The translations under genes were made by a program, and so were the position numbers. Below, in pieces: positions 36,951 through 50,026 of a stretch of 64,000 nucleotides of DNA (the stretch's first letter is position 1; the number at the start of each line of letters is the position of its first letter). The notes beneath the pieces are model-generated. The model searched no databases and was not told the origin of the DNA. It saw nothing but the letters and a program-made list of their open reading frames with translations. The DNA is from Cylicocyclus nassatus. Its lineage: Eukaryota; Nematoda; Chromadorea; Rhabditida; Strongylidae. Location: assembly GCA_958299035.1 (NCBI GenBank), contig CATQJL010000316.1:30569441-30633440 (forward strand), written 5' to 3'.

Positions 36951-39063
36951 AGTGCAATTTTGGTTACTGCCTTTATAATTTTATGGAGCGCATTTAACGT
37001 ATCGTTTGAGAACGCATTTAAATCGCTTACCTTGCGACTCGATAATGGGAGGAAGGATAGTTGAGGTCAATTTTTTCATCATTTTCTTGTTTATTTTCGT
37101 CACTATTTTTTGTGACGTCGATATGGCTAATGTAGGAATGTGAAAGTTTGAAAGATGATGTAGCGCCGCTCTCGTGGCTAGCCACATTTAGCTTCTAAAT
37201 CGTTTTTTAATATTTGACATCGAAATTTGCGCCTTTTACTCCACTAAATGAACTTACCTATATGTTCTTTTTTCTGTGAAGTTCATCGTTTACAATTTCA
37301 GTCGGACTCAAAGATTTTTATCTTGTATCTGAACATTCCACAAAAGTTTCCTTTTCCTTTGTAGAGCGGTTTCGAAAACATCGAAGATCGTCTTAGTGCC
37401 TATTTGCACCTAGCTCTCTATAGCCGTTTGGACTGCGAAAGTGCACACCGCAATCACGTAATTATCCTCAGTGCTATAGAATAACGAAAGTGGCAGCTGA
37501 CGAACCTATTCCCTTTTGCGCACCATAAACAGCGGCAGATCTGCAAAACTTGGTAATGAGATATGCTTTCGCCGAATTCACACTAAAACGACAAAACGAC
37601 TGTGCTCAGCCATTTTGCATTCATTGTTTGGGCACTATGGTCTGAGAAAAAAAAGAAACATGTGATTTTATTGAATTTCTTCAATATGATATCGCGTAAT
37701 ATGTGTGGGACTTCAGTGCAGCTTCTTTCACCTTTCTTTGAAAAATATACGAAACTTCTTTGATTTTGTAAAAGGATCTGTGGCTTTGCAATGGTCATCT
37801 TATTATGTTTTGGGACCGGCAGTGTAGACTCAAAATAATAAGTCAACAACATTTTTTCCCATTACAGCGGAACTCCATTCGTACTTGATCATTGCAGGAT
37901 ATTTGATTACTTTTTTTTTGTGCGCTTTAGTTTATTGTCACTACAGTTGTGAACCAGGCCTATATGGATGTTCCCTCAGCTATATAATGCATGCAATTTT
38001 CATCAAAATAACAACAGAGAAAGGAACAACCAAACTTAGAAAAGCTGAAAAGATGTCTTCTCCGTGTTCGCTGAGAAAACGTAGAAAAAATACAAAGCTC
38101 CATCTATAGGCAAAACAAAGATAAGCGTTGTAAGAAAATCAAGAAAAATCAACGTCATGAGCAACTTTTCTTGACCATCGCCGGGGACATGCCTAGTGCA
38201 CCTCGATAAGAGCTCATTGACGAAAATGTCGTAAATGTTGAGAAACCTTGTTTGATGTTCATGGCAGCTCTCGCGGACATTTTTTTATGGGTGCAGCAGT
38301 CGCACGTCAGCACATAGGAAGGGCCAAATTTATTTAAAAATTTAACTTGAAAGTTGCTCCTCATACTATAAGGCTAATTACATCCATCCACGAGTTTGAT
38401 AAACTTTCTCCGAACTTCCATTTTGATGTATAAAGACAGATATTCCCAACTCTGCGCCTAAACATAAACCTGTTTCAATGTCCATTCACATCGTTTAGCA
38501 AAAAAGCTAGTCAGCTAACACGGATCCTGTGCAGTCGAAGTGTACTACACTTTCGATAACCCATTGAAATGATGTGTAATTAACCTAACCGCCATGAAGG
38601 GAACTGACGGAATTCATTACTCTCAAATATCTCCACCAATGTCAGTGAAGTTGGCCGATCGTCTATGTGATTGAAAGCATTCAGTAATATTCGCTTAATG
38701 CGTTGCACTTGGAGAATACTTTTATAGAAGGTTCAAGAAAACAGTCTTAATTATAGAATTATGCGCTTCGCTAGGTTATCTCTTTCGCTAAATCATTATT
38801 CTTCATTTCTGACATTTTTAGCATTTCAAGTCTCGATTTGCACCCACAGTTATCTATTTGTGATTGAAGGGTACTTGAACACCGGAAAACACTCCACAGT
38901 ATTAATTGCCTTCGCTTTTGATTGATTTTGTACTCAGAAACAAGTACCTGCTTCTTTTCGCTTTGCGATGATTTGAAAGTCTGCAGAAGAGGTGAATGTC
39001 TTTCACACGTATAGAAGACCATTAGACCGATATCGTTACTATCAATTTTTATTACAAACCAGT

Positions 39064-40380
39064 GCATCACCGCTTCGCAGAGGTTCGCACTGGCTCTACT
39101 ATCTATGTGCCATACTCATTCTCGTAAAATCGTAGCACTGGAACTCACCGCGCTATGCCGACTACCACGAATAAAATGTAAACAATCACTCATTTAGAAA
39201 GTCTTTTCACGTGAGATCGGTGATTTCGCGTGGATGAAACTTTTCGCAGGAAGACAAACGCAAATTTGAATAAATTTCTGGATTTGTCATGACTTGGTAG
39301 TCGCCATAAAGGTAATGATAACCGTGAGCTACATCTCTGTGCGAAAATCTTCTCAAACGCTTAGCTATAACCTTGGCAAATTGACCATTTGCACAAGCAA
39401 TTCGTTTTGGCGCGTTATGTAGTAAACTTTCGACCACTTTTCTGGCTAAACTCCATCGCTTTCACATTTGCTTACCAAACTCATCCACGACTCTGCAAAA
39501 AGTAGTGATACGGACCGAATTTTGCGGTACAGAAGCCAGGTGGACCCGTTTGGCGCGCAATTTCTGAGGGATCCACTCAACGAATCTACTCCTGCTTTTG
39601 CATGTTGGACTTTCATGAAGGTAGCATGCGCTAAAGAAAATTTGGGCTTAGAACGCTGGCTGGAACACGCTCCACGAATTTCGTAACAGACATACACACA
39701 TACCGACAAAGTTACGTAAACATCCTTAGCCCGTTATTATAAGTCACTAGCTTGCTTACCCAGCTCCGCCCGGCCCTGTGAAAACACCGTGATAAAAGTC
39801 CCATCCCTATCCCTGTACAGCCTTTCCCTGTGCCCACTTCTACACTTCATTTCCCGTTCCCTGTGTTGTTTTCGTAGTCAGCATGTTCGATTACCTCCGT
39901 GCAAACTCCCAGCCCCGTAGCTCAAACTTTGCAGAAAATCGATAAAATCGATGAAAGTAATCGATAATCCTGAAAACTAATATTGTACTCGGAATCCCCA
40001 TGCTCGATTACCCCGTGTGCAAACTCCCAGCCCCGCAGGTCAAACTTTGCAAAAAAATCGATAAAATCGATAAAAGTAATCGATAATTCTGAAATCTAAT
40101 ATTGTATTCGGAATCCCCATGCTCGATTACCCCCCTGTGCAAACTCCCAGCCCCGTAGGTGAACTCTGCAAAGAAATCGATAAAAATCGATAAAATCGAT
40201 ATCGATCGATGGCGAAAAGTAGCCTTTGACACCTGCCGGGGCCCGATGTGTATGTGTGCCAAGTTTGGTCCGGATCGTTCAGAAATAGAATTTTCTATTC
40301 GGAACATACGTACAGGCATACATACATATATACAGACAGACAGACAAACAGACATTCAGCTTTATATTTAAGATGAAGGA
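39064..40380. mobile_element. Compound insert in u5, with short interspersed repeat
   Basis: U3 is continuous across this point (18,460). The right part, from about 39,736, begins CTAGCTTGCTTACCCAGCTCC and ends in GACAGACA repeats and a TATATTTAAGATG-like tail; it is the same family as the pair at 56,612-57,105. The left part (39,064-39,730) contains two minus-strand ORFs (39,207-39,437 and 39,446-39,709) with no match I know. Class is undecided: a non-LTR-dependent repeat is plausible from the variable A/T-rich tail. Confidence 0.5.
39882..40210. repeat. Tandem repeat, period 117-119 bp
   Basis: About 2.7 copies, beginning at 39,882, 39,999 and 40,118, each with CATG[CT]TCGATTACC, CAAACTCCCAGCCCCG and ATCGATAAAATCGAT. 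It lies inside the interspersed repeat and explains the repetitive ORFs at 40,008-40,371. Confidence 0.8.
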
Positions 40381-41042
40381 TCTTGTATTCTTAGTCCACT
40401 ATGTTATGTACTTGGACTTAAAATTGGTTTTGCTTGAAGCGATTTTGTAAACACCTCCAGCAAGAATATACTCATGAAATGAAGCCACCTCTGTGCCATT
40501 TTCATGTAATGAATCAAAAAATAGTCTGCTTCGTTTACTAGTTTCTTGAAGTTACGGTAAGCTACTGTAGTCAGTAATTTCGCAGACGTATAAACGATTT
40601 GTCTATTCGACAGTTGCCTAATTCTGTTAGGTTACAAGTCTAAACGTAGGACAACCAAAATTCCGAGTTTTGAAAGAGAATAGCGCCAGTATTATGAATG
40701 ACATCTGGACTTAGCCCTAAACCGTTCTTCTAACGTAATCACGTAAGTTTAGGATAGAACATGCAAGATTCGATTTTTAATTAACAATCCATTCTAATAG
40801 CCAGATTCCAGTCTGAGAAGTTTTTGCAGCCACTAGCGTAAAAGTGTTGTCCCATGGTAGCTGTTCGTTCTAGGTGGCGGCGTTGGTAATGCTCCAAACA
40901 AGCTCAATAAAATGAAATGGCAGGAAGGACGATCGTTTGCAGGATTGCGGATATGATCCTAGTTTTCTTCTGGAGATTGCGGCGACGAGTGCATTAATTA
41001 CATAGGAAAGAATTCCTCGCTTTAGGACTACTAATAAATATT

Positions 41043-41919
41043 GGCCCGTAGTAAAGCTCGATCAGTTGAGGTGAACTCAACTTATCCCATCAGTTCACCT
41101 TAGGTGAGGTGAACTGATCACCGTCCACGTTCCCATGCTATAAGATGGTCAAGTCAACTGATAGTTGACCATCTGTCCACCTGCCGCAGTCAACTTTTCC
41201 ACATCAGTTCACGTTCAAGTCACCTCAACGTGAACGGATGTTAGAGTGATCCAAATAGTGTGTAGAAGAGGAGACGCAGACAAGAGGTGACTGCATCTAA
41301 CATAAGTTGCTCCTGAGTAACTTACGATACACACAACTTTGCCAAAAAATGCAGAAAAAATCGGCGCAAAACTGCACAATGCCGGCGCCCGAAAAGGAAG
41401 GATCGATGAACAGCTGATTTTGGCGACAAAAGCAAGGATAAAAGTTTTCTTCTTTTTTTCTTGCAGAGCAATCTTAGTTTCTTGTAAAAACTTCTTTAGA
41501 AGAGAATCTACTTATTTATTACGTTTTATTTATGTTCCAAAAATTTCAGTTTTTCATGAATTCTCCGTCAAAATATGTCAGTTTTGTTTTATCTGTCCAT
41601 TTGCTAAGTGATATCCTTGTTAGCGGTCATCATCGATTTTTTTTGACAGTGGCCGCTATCAAAGATTGTCCGGCGATGCAGCAAAAGTTGTGGCGCTAGC
41701 CGGTGTCGAACCACGACCGCGCGCGTGTGATTCCAATCGCTTACCCGTTTGACCATACCAGCTCAAGTTGTTGGTTTTTTGAGAACACATGTTGTTATCA
41801 AGTCTAGGAAGCGATCCACATCCAAATCAATAGCTCACTGGATGCTGAACTGAAGCGCGATGACCTCAACTCCGGTCCTCGTCGAGAGAGATGCCCGGAT
41901 GGGGGGTTTACTACGGGCC
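41043..41919. mobile_element. GGCCCGTAGTAAA-TIR element, u5 only
   Basis: An 877-bp insert bounded by GGCCCGTAGTAAA and its inverse TTTACTACGGGCC, absent from u3 at 19,140. ATT flanks both ends, so the target duplication may be 2-3 bp. The left part is rich in small hairpins made of TCAGTTCACC/GGTGAACTGA and TCAACTGATAGTTGA. A tRNA-like segment lies in its right third. No transposase was seen. Confidence 0.7.
41690..41766 (-). repeat. tRNA-derived (SINE-like) segment with A/B boxes
   Basis: The minus strand reads TGGTATGGTCAAACGGGTAAGCG and, 40 bases on, GGTTCGACACC, close to the internal A and B boxes of RNA polymerase III promoters. The acceptor and T stems do not pair well, so this is not a functional tRNA gene. 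It is probably the tRNA-derived head of a SINE or a tRNA relic carried by the surrounding element. Confidence 0.4.
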
Positions 41920-44856
41920 ATTATGTCTCCGACAAGCTGTCTCATTTCCGCAAAGCCAAAAAAATTAACTTAGTATTCGCTTGAAAGACTTGTCAAGATT
42001 TATTTCTGGTGCCCAATTAGCGATTACAATTATTAAACAGACAGATGACGGACAGGCAGATGGACAGATGGAATGGGAGGGGTATCTCTTCTATAAAAAA
42101 TGACGCAAAAACCGTAATCAAACTTCTAAAGAATCATATAAGTCTTTAATAGTTTTTATTTGATGTTTTTACAATCATTTTTCTCCTTCGTGTTGCTCAA
42201 CAACCGGGCTGGATTTTTCATCAGCTTCTAGAGGCTAATAAGTTCATGTTTCACATTATAAGACATACCACTTCATAAAACACCTTGTGGCATTATTTAG
42301 CTCGAGCAGTTTCCATAGCGCATAAAACTTTCTGGCTATTTCTTTCCTCATCTGCATATATGTGCATACAAAAGTCGAGGTTTTCTAAATAACTCAATTA
42401 AAAATTCTCTTGTGAAGCTATGTTAGTGAATTCTGCATTAGCGTATAAAGAATTATTCCAAGGTAAATTGACAGGATGGCTGCTCCGATTCAAAAAAAAA
42501 GTGCATACTAAGCGGATATTAACTGTGGATGAATGTATCACTGTTTTGGAAGTGCTGTACAAGTTTATAGTCATTCTAATATTGTCGTATCATATCGTGC
42601 CAAAATGTCAAAGACACCCTAAATCGAAGATAGACTGATGTGCCAAAAGCTTGGTTTTTTACAAGTGAGAAAAAGCAAAATATGCAAACTCAGTAATTCA
42701 GTTCTTCTGGGATGTATTCTAAAAGCTCATTGTTGTTCTCAAGTTACACAAAGCTAGCTTTGTAACGCTGATAAGCTCTTTTGATTGTTGATCTTTTAGC
42801 ATGACTGCCCTTTTGGTTTGTTAATCTTTTAATGGTTGCACCAGCGCTTTATGCATCTCTCGTCTTAGGACTCTTCAGCCGATTCTAATCTTGGATAATG
42901 TACCCATGCACGAGTGTAATTAATACTTTATTGCTTTTTTCTTCATGTCGCTGAGTTGATTAATGAGTGCGCATTTGATGAAGATATCTGGGAGACCTAA
43001 GCGGAAGTACTTTTTTGCTCTGCTCTTCTATTCAAGAATTCGATAAGTTCCATAAAGTCGCTGTTTTTGTAAATCTCACCCTTTATCAATAATAGGTCTT
43101 TACTCAAACCGTACTCAAAATAGAGTTCTTACTGTTGCTTGACCTCTTTATCTAACGATAAGGTCCTTTAGACATAAAAATCACATTTCGATTACTACAG
43201 GGTAGCAAATTCTGTCCGAAAAATGCTTTATGAGGTAATTTCTGACATTTTCCACTTGTGGGACACATCACATTGCAAATAAAGTAAGGCCTAAAGTGAT
43301 GGTACATGGCCAATCTATTTGTATGCAACTTAGTTTCATTACTATTGGATATTCAGTTTTTCTTTGTGAAAAAAGAACTAAAAGTGTTCTTGAAAGCGAA
43401 AAAAATCATAAAATGGTTGAGTTTCAAGTTGTCTCGTCGCTTCATTGAGACATTCTACTTCGTTTTACTTTTTTAACCATTTTGTCTCTTTTTCTTTTAA
43501 TGAGATTTTTTTCGCGAGGATGCTCTTCTTCCAAGGTTGCTATTTTACTGCATCTAAAACTGGGAGGATTTGCATGTTATCGTATCGTTTACCTTAGTGC
43601 TTGTGCTCGAGAGAGCAAACAAAGCAGAAATCGACACTTTTCCAAACATCTCACTTTCTTGTTAACTTTTAACACACTTACTTTGCTTTAGTTTTCCGAT
43701 GTAGAGATTGCCAGATCTTCGCACCTCTTGTAAATACCATGTTTGCCTTGAATGACGGAAGATAAATACGCAATGAGTCGTTTGTTCCGCTATAAAGCCG
43801 CGACAATGTTTTTTTTAAAGCATTCCCTCTTAGCTTTCTTCACTCTTCGTATTCAAGAACGCAATCAAATCTTGCTCAAGGTTTTTTTTGGGTATTCGTG
43901 CACACCCTCATAAATTGGCTCATAAACTTCACTCAGTCTACAAACTGCTAACAGCCAGGATTCACTGCATTAATCCATGTCAGCTGATTTAGTCTGAGCG
44001 CTTTGATTTTGACAAGGCCGCTCAAAAAGATTCCAAACAGTTCACATACTCTTTATTGCTAAATACCTGTGTGCAAAATTCTTCATATCTCTTTATGTAC
44101 TTCAGTAGAGTACTTTTACTTTGGTAGACCTTTATCGAAAAGCTCAAAAACCTATGCCATATTTGCTTAAAGATAGTAATGTTTCAGGTAAGTCTATTCG
44201 ATGTCCAAATACACTTCTTGCAAACTTCATCTTGCGTCGGATTCTACCACTTTGTTTTCAGAATACCATATATCATCTCTATAATTTTGCATTGGACCCC
44301 TACAGATAAAAAAGTATCTATTGTTCCAAATAATTGTCTCTAAATCTCAACGATGTAAGCTGTAGGCTACTTCCTTAACGTTTTTTAACTGTTTCCCAGC
44401 CGTCTTTGTCGTTTTCACTCCAAACTATGGCCCGTAGTAAAGCACTATTCTTCTTAAGTGACCTGTGATTGAGTCACTCAGAAGAACTTCGTAGGGTGAA
44501 TCTAATTCCGCCTATCTTCCTTGCTTGAAGATAGTCATTTGAATAGTCAGAAGACTGTCCGGTCAAGGGCCACAGTCAGTTTAACAGAATGCCACTTATC
44601 CGAGGCTGATTTTTAGGTGATCCGAGGGAGATAGTGCGAAAATAGGAGAATCACACAAATTTTCCGTATGTTGCTTCTGAGTAACTTTCGGACAATTTAG
44701 CTGGATGCAAGTACGCTTAAACTGCAGAACTTCGTGACCTAAATGGGAGAAGATCGATGATGACTTTTGTTTTGCTGGAAGCTTGTACTTTTGAAAAAGA
44801 TATGCTTCCTGATAATTGCTCGTCAGTGATATCTACAACATTGCACAGGTACTTTG

Positions 44857-45231
44857 CAGTGGCGTACCGAGGGGGGGGGGCGGGGGGGGGGGGGGCGCCC
44901 CCCCCCCCCCCCGAGAACGGGTCGCGAAATTTTTGAAAGTTACTTACATGCGTTATAAAAATGTGCAAATGACTTGTTTATTTTTCTGAACAATTAAAAT
45001 AATTTGTTAAATTTTTTAAAAATTCAAATTAGCCTTATAAAAAAATTTTTTTCGGGGGCGTGGCTGACGCCACGCCCCCTTTTTCCAGATTTTAGGGGTT
45101 GAGGGCCCGCAAAATTGTTGAGAAGCCCCCCTAAAATTTTTTCGGAGTGCGTGGCTGACGCCACGCACCTTCATTTGAAAAATTTTTTTGCCGCCCCCCC
45201 CCCCCGAGCCGAAATCCTGGGTACGCCACTG
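44857..45231. mobile_element. hAT-like MITE with G/C-hairpin core
   Basis: A 375-bp insert with ends CAGTGGCGTACC and GGTACGCCACTG and identical 8-bp target duplications GTACTTTG (44,849-44,856 and 45,232-45,239); 8 bp and a CAGTG end are characteristic of hAT elements. U3 has the empty site near 21,870. Near the left end, 44,871-44,912 runs from poly-G into poly-C and should form a very stable hairpin. Confidence 0.85.
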
Positions 45232-45845
45232 GTACTTTGTAAAAGTACAGCACGATAAGCAGACTAGATCGCCAGTGTTATTACAGAGTGAATGAATCCC
45301 TACCCTATAATAAAGCTGGCGATTTATGGCCTAGAAGGGTTTCCATTTGGATTTCACACGGCTTGATCACACTTTGCTTTACTAGTACAGGTGTAGGAAA
45401 GGTTGATCGTTGGATGTGCCACGCGGGTTGTGTTTAGCGTGTAGAATTACCTCAAAAGTGGTAATCAACGTTTATTTAGGAGCAGTACACAGTAGTTTAT
45501 TCGATACAAGAGAAGAGAGAGAGAAGTGCCCCAGAGTTTGTCAACTCAATTGCTTTTCAGGATACTACTTGTGGACTAATCCTCTAAGACTTCTTAAGTA
45601 GCTGGATATTTGTCGTATGGATCTAGTCCTACTCCTAGAAGGCTTCTTCTCGGTACCGGAGACTACTTGTTCTGACCCCAGGAGCTAACCCTTCCCCAAT
45701 TTGTGGAGAGACTTGTGGAAGACTGCTTGACCGTACTCTTTCATCAGTATTTATACCCTCTAGATCTTATGCCACGTCATCATTGTTAAGTGGTCTAGTG
45801 ATAAGCCTGGATAACTTAACTTGTGTAATCAAGTTAAGGTTGTAG

Positions 45846-46971
45846 CCAGGGTTGAGCAAGAGGTCAGGCACAAGTCTTTCCAAAACGACCCCCCCCCCCC
45901 CAGTGAAAGCCCCTAAACGACCCCCCTGCTTCACCTCCAGGACCTCAGGCTGTGATAATTCGAAGAGATCAGCCGTTTTTGGGAGGTTCTTGTTTTTTGG
46001 AGGTCTGTAGGTCGACTTTCTGCGATTGCACAGCACACGCAACTTAACGGCAAGTTTTGGATTTTGGATAGCCCTACTTTTAGAGCTATAATTCCCACAG
46101 GGGTGTATTGTTTGGCTCCAAATTTGCAGTATTGCAAGAAGAGGCTTTGAGTTCAATACTCATAGCAGAAATGGAGCGATTTTTAGATTTTGAAAACAAG
46201 TTAATCGGGTCAGGCGCAACCCCTCAAAAGCTCAGGCGGCCTGACCTTTTGTGGGGTTGCGCCTGACCCGATTAACTTTATCATTGAAGAAGCTTTTTTA
46301 TTCAAGTTTTATGTGAATCGCTAGCACAACCCTCGAAGATTCCACAGTAAGTGTTTGGACTTGATTCGACTTGTTTCGGCCTTGTGGTAATCCGTGAAGT
46401 TGAAGCAGTCATGGCGAAAAACGCGCCGGTCGGAATTTTGGCATTATTTCTTACTCCACTATTTGCAAGCGATACAAAGCGCGATTTTTAGATTAGACTA
46501 GTAGGGAACAATACTTTGTTACGAGTACAAAAAAATTGACTTTTCTCACTTTTGAAAACAAGTTAATCATGTTTGAAAATCACGCTTTTTAGTCGTTGAG
46601 AAACACTAGATAATGCAGTAAATAATGGCTTGTAGGGCTCATAGAGGTAATTTGACGTGCTCGGAAATGATACCCATTTCACACAGCAAGCTTCCTTGAT
46701 GAATTTATAATATGTCAAGGTAGAAGATGAAAATTTGAGTTGTGGCCGAAACTTCGATTGTGGAATCAATCAGTATGCTGTTTGAAACCGTTCATTCCTT
46801 CAGTACTGGTGGGGTCGCGATATCCACTAAATTAGCGCTTTTATTCCTTACCTTAATCGTAGTATCTCCTCAATCGAACGAATTCGATTCCTAATCACGA
46901 CCCCCCCCCCCTCTGTCTTACCCCAGTACGACCCCCAGGTTGGGCGCGCCTGACCCCACGCTCAACCCTGG
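45846..46971. mobile_element. CCAGGGTTGAGC-TIR element inside the LTR
   Basis: The ends are CCAGGGTTGAGC and GCTCAACCCTGG, flanked by TTGTAG at 45,840-45,845 and 46,972-46,977, giving a TSD of 6 bp. Copy 1 has no insert at this point. The interior has C-runs at 45,889 and 46,900 and a hairpin made of CGGGTCAGGCGCAACCCC and its inverse at 46,206-46,276. The ORFs at 45,767-46,156 have no recognised homolog. The superfamily is uncertain. Confidence 0.75.
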
Positions 46972-47197
46972 TTGTAGCAATGATGAACTGATACGTTATT
47001 CGCTTGACTTGTACGTACTTGTCTGGTCAGCTACTTCCGTTGCGGGGTACTGTTCCATCATTAAGGTTTATAAACAAAATCAATCAACACAAACAAGGAT
47101 AAACATAAATAAACATAAACAGAACAATCAACATGATATTATTCACAGTATGTATTGAGGTCGCCTTTGGCGACACTCCCGCCGCGCATTCTGCAGC

Positions 47198-48471
47198 TCA
47201 GTGGTGTGGTGCTCTGACGCTGGCCAGCTCCCATCTTACATAGGCATAGCGTTCCCTTAGTTGACTCAGCCATCTCCTTACTGTATCTTTATCGTCCGGC
47301 ACCGTGCAGATTGTTTTATGGTGGCTGCCCTTGGGGATGCGGTCTTCCACGATAGTTCCCCTTATTTTTCCACAGTAGAAGCATGACCTTGGCTCATAGC
47401 GGCAGCGTTCTTCGGGGCATGCTTCAAGGCATAGGTGGCAAAGTTCATCCCTTCTTATCAGCTCATATCTGGCACTTGCATGCTTTACTCTTGGGCAGGA
47501 GTCGGAGTAATGGCGGTCACACGTCCTGCAGAACGCACACTGGACTTGTACGTGCGTTCCTCGCACTGCTTGCCCGAACTGACGGTGCGGAAAGACTGAT
47601 GCATTTTTTCCATCTGGCTGATTTCTTCGGCCAACTTGTTGCATTCGTCTTCTCTTCTCTGTACTTGTTCATCATTTGCTTTCCTTTCAGTATCAGCTCG
47701 TCTTCTGGTTTCTTGCACCAGCTTGCGGAAATATCCATTGTCTAAGGGTGCTTCTTTGGGATCGCTGCCTGCCTCGTCCATCACGACGAGTTCGTTTAAT
47801 TCCATTTCGCTATCATCAAAAAGATTTGGCGGCTCTGAATCTTCTTCAGTCTTGTCCGAGGATCTTCCGTCCGTCTGCGTTCCGGCTTCTTCCATGGTGG
47901 GATTTGCTTGACATCCCTTTTCGCCTGTTTCCACGCGCCTTTCCATACTTGTGCTTGCTATCTTCGCTTTCAGCACGAACAGCTCCTCGTCTTGTCTCTT
48001 CAACTTGTGTTCCAGATTTCTTATGATCCTTCTTTCCTTATCGCTGCTTCGGCTCCTTTTTAGACGAGCGTTTCTGTCCATTTCCTGTTGTCGTTTGTCG
48101 AGCTTTTTGATCAAGCACTCCATCTGTTTCGTGTGGTAGTCCCTCTCCAAAACCATGGCGTCATTGTACTCTCGTGGACATGGTTTTGAGCTGTCTGAAC
48201 TTGTGCTTGGAGGGAAGTGCAAGTCGTAGTACTCGTATAGGAAGGCGTAGCGGTTGCATAGCATCAGGTACTTCCCCTTGATCACGCTTGCGCTGAGATG
48301 TAGTCGGTTGGCAATCGTTTTCTGCTCTATGGGATCTTCTTGAAGGTTTAGTTCTTCTTTCAGATGATTGTAGTCACTTCTGATCGCAAGCGTTGCCTCC
48401 ACTTGTCTTCCCATGGTTTCCTCTGTGAGCTTTAGATGTTCTTTGATGGAAGTCCTTGTGTTATCCTTCAT
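47198..48471 (-). pseudogene. Gag-like ORF, copy 2, frameshifted
   Basis: Same protein as copy 1. It starts at the ATG at 48,471; the upstream ATG of copy 1 is changed to a lysine codon. A 1-bp deletion near 47,600, just before the Cys/His region, puts the C-terminal part (47,198-47,644) into another frame. That C-terminal part lacks the 5-bp insertion of copy 1 and keeps a longer tail. Each copy is thus broken at a different point, and neither can be called a fully intact gag. Confidence 0.8.
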
Positions 48472-48637
48472 TATGATCGTGAGGCACTGAATTTCCTCGT
48501 GAAGATTCGCAAATGCTTTCCTGAAATCAAAGTTTTTGGATCTTATGCATCTTCCACTTGTGATGATGAATTTTATCTTGCTACAATTGATTCTGTCGTT
48601 TTTGATTTTTCAAATCAATGTATGGTTTTCATCGATT

Positions 48638-48655
48638 TTCCCGGCCGATGCACCA
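48638..48655 (-). promoter_or_regulatory. Primer-binding site, copy 2
   Basis: Identical 18-base tRNA-Gly-type site to 24,131-24,148, again 4 bases inside the LTR. Confidence 0.85.
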
Positions 48656-50026
48656 AGTCTGTAGGAAAGGTTGGTCTTTGGATGTGCCACGCGGGTTGTG
48701 TTTAGCGTGTAGTATTACCTCAAAAGTGGTAATCAACCTTTATTTAGGAGCAGTACACAGTAGTTTTTTCGATACAAGAGAAGAGAGAGAGAAGTACCCC
48801 AGAGTTTGTCAACTCAATTGCTTCTCAGGATACTACTTGTGGACTAATCCTCTAAGACTTCTTAATTAGCTGGATACTTGTTATGGATCTAGTCCTACTC
48901 CTAGAAGGCTTCTTCTCGGTACCGGAGACTACTTGTTCTGACCCCAGGAGCTAACCCCTCCCCAATTTGTGGAGAGACTTGTGGAAGACTGCTCGACCGT
49001 ACTCATTCATCATTATTTATACCCTCTAGATCTTATGCCACGTCATCATTGTTAAGTGATCTAGTGATAAGCCTGGATAACTTAACTTGTGTAATCAAGT
49101 TAAGGTTGTAGCAATGATGAACTGATACGTTATTCGCTTGACTTGTACGTACTTGTCTGGTCAGCTACTTCCGTTGCGGGGTACTGTTCCATCATTAAGG
49201 TTTATAAACAAAATCAATCAACACAAACAAGGATAAACATAAATAAACATAAACAGAACAATCAACATGATATTATTCACAGTATGTATTGAGGTCGCCT
49301 TTGGCGACTACATGTAAGTTTATTTCGATGTTTGCAGATAGAAGTTTTCCCATCATATCTGTCTCAGGCAGCGGGAGATGCAAAGTATGCAACGAGTTTC
49401 TTTGTCTTGACGATGTTTTACACGCACCTCCTTCTGAAGTTCCAGTTCCTTTTGCACAACAAGCATATTCACAACTGTGAATAATTCGTCAGAGGTCGTT
49501 GTGAACTTTAACAGCTTTACCAGTCTTCTGAGCTGCTCCCAAAGTTGCAAATACGCCATGACAGGAGTTGGTCTGTTTAATTTATAGGTTCTTTGAACTC
49601 AAAATGGCAATGACTTCGTTATCTTGCACAGCTCTTCAACTCAAATATTTAGACTCGATTCTCTCTGCCACGTGCAGTCTTTCATTCCAGTATTTTCTAC
49701 TCATTTTATTTTGAAGAACTAAATAACTTGATTATATCAGGATGTCAAGGATTGAATTCGAATTATTTTGCGATTCCAGCGTGCTCAGCCTTGTTTTTGA
49801 TAACTATCCTTGCTAAGAAGACCAAACTCTTTGATATTCAAGCCAATAGAAGCTACAGTTCATTATTTCCATTGCATTTATGTATGTCTCACTTTCTATC
49901 TCACGTTTCTTTTGGCTGTAATTCCGAAGATCGTTGCTGTATGGTAATTTATTTTTATTTTTGTTCTGTTTTCACTATTTTTTTTCTCCTTCCATGTCAT
50001 TTTTTGAAGCGCTTTTCACAACTAGG

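Larger units (their letters stand above)
31200..37600. repeat. Tandem-array unit 4 (u4)
   Basis: This unit repeats u2: block A at 31,250-31,460, block C at 32,270-32,390 (with TCAATAAAGTTG), sequence near 33,200-33,500 like 19,040 and 40,900, a large inserted element (33,508-35,292), block D at 35,680-35,850, the GC-rich foldback (36,590-36,950) and block B at 36,975-37,600. No intact gene was found in the intervening DNA. Confidence 0.65.
45392..49309 (-). mobile_element. Gag-only LTR retrotransposon, copy 2 (degenerate)
   Basis: LTRs at 45,392-47,175 (split by a 1.1-kb insert) and 48,660-49,309. The flanks are ACAGG (45,387-45,391) and ACATG (49,310-49,314), the same target as copy 1 with one change. 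It sits at the same place in u5 as copy 1 does in u3, so both descend from one insertion, copied with the unit. Confidence 0.85.

Noticed and set aside
39207..39709. Reverse transcriptase or endonuclease fragment in the compound insert
   Set aside because: No catalytic motif could be seen; left as unrecognised ORFs.
40008..40371. 115-codon ORF on the minus strand and 70-codon ORF on the plus strand
   Set aside because: Generated by a 117-119-bp tandem repeat and GACAGACA/CATA repeats.
41690..41766. Functional tRNA gene
   Set aside because: B box is good, but acceptor and T stems do not pair, and it lies inside a mobile insert.
31850..43430. piRNA-type promoter motifs (GTTTCA cores)
   Set aside because: Occurrences are scattered at about chance density, with no consistent spacing or flanking composition.
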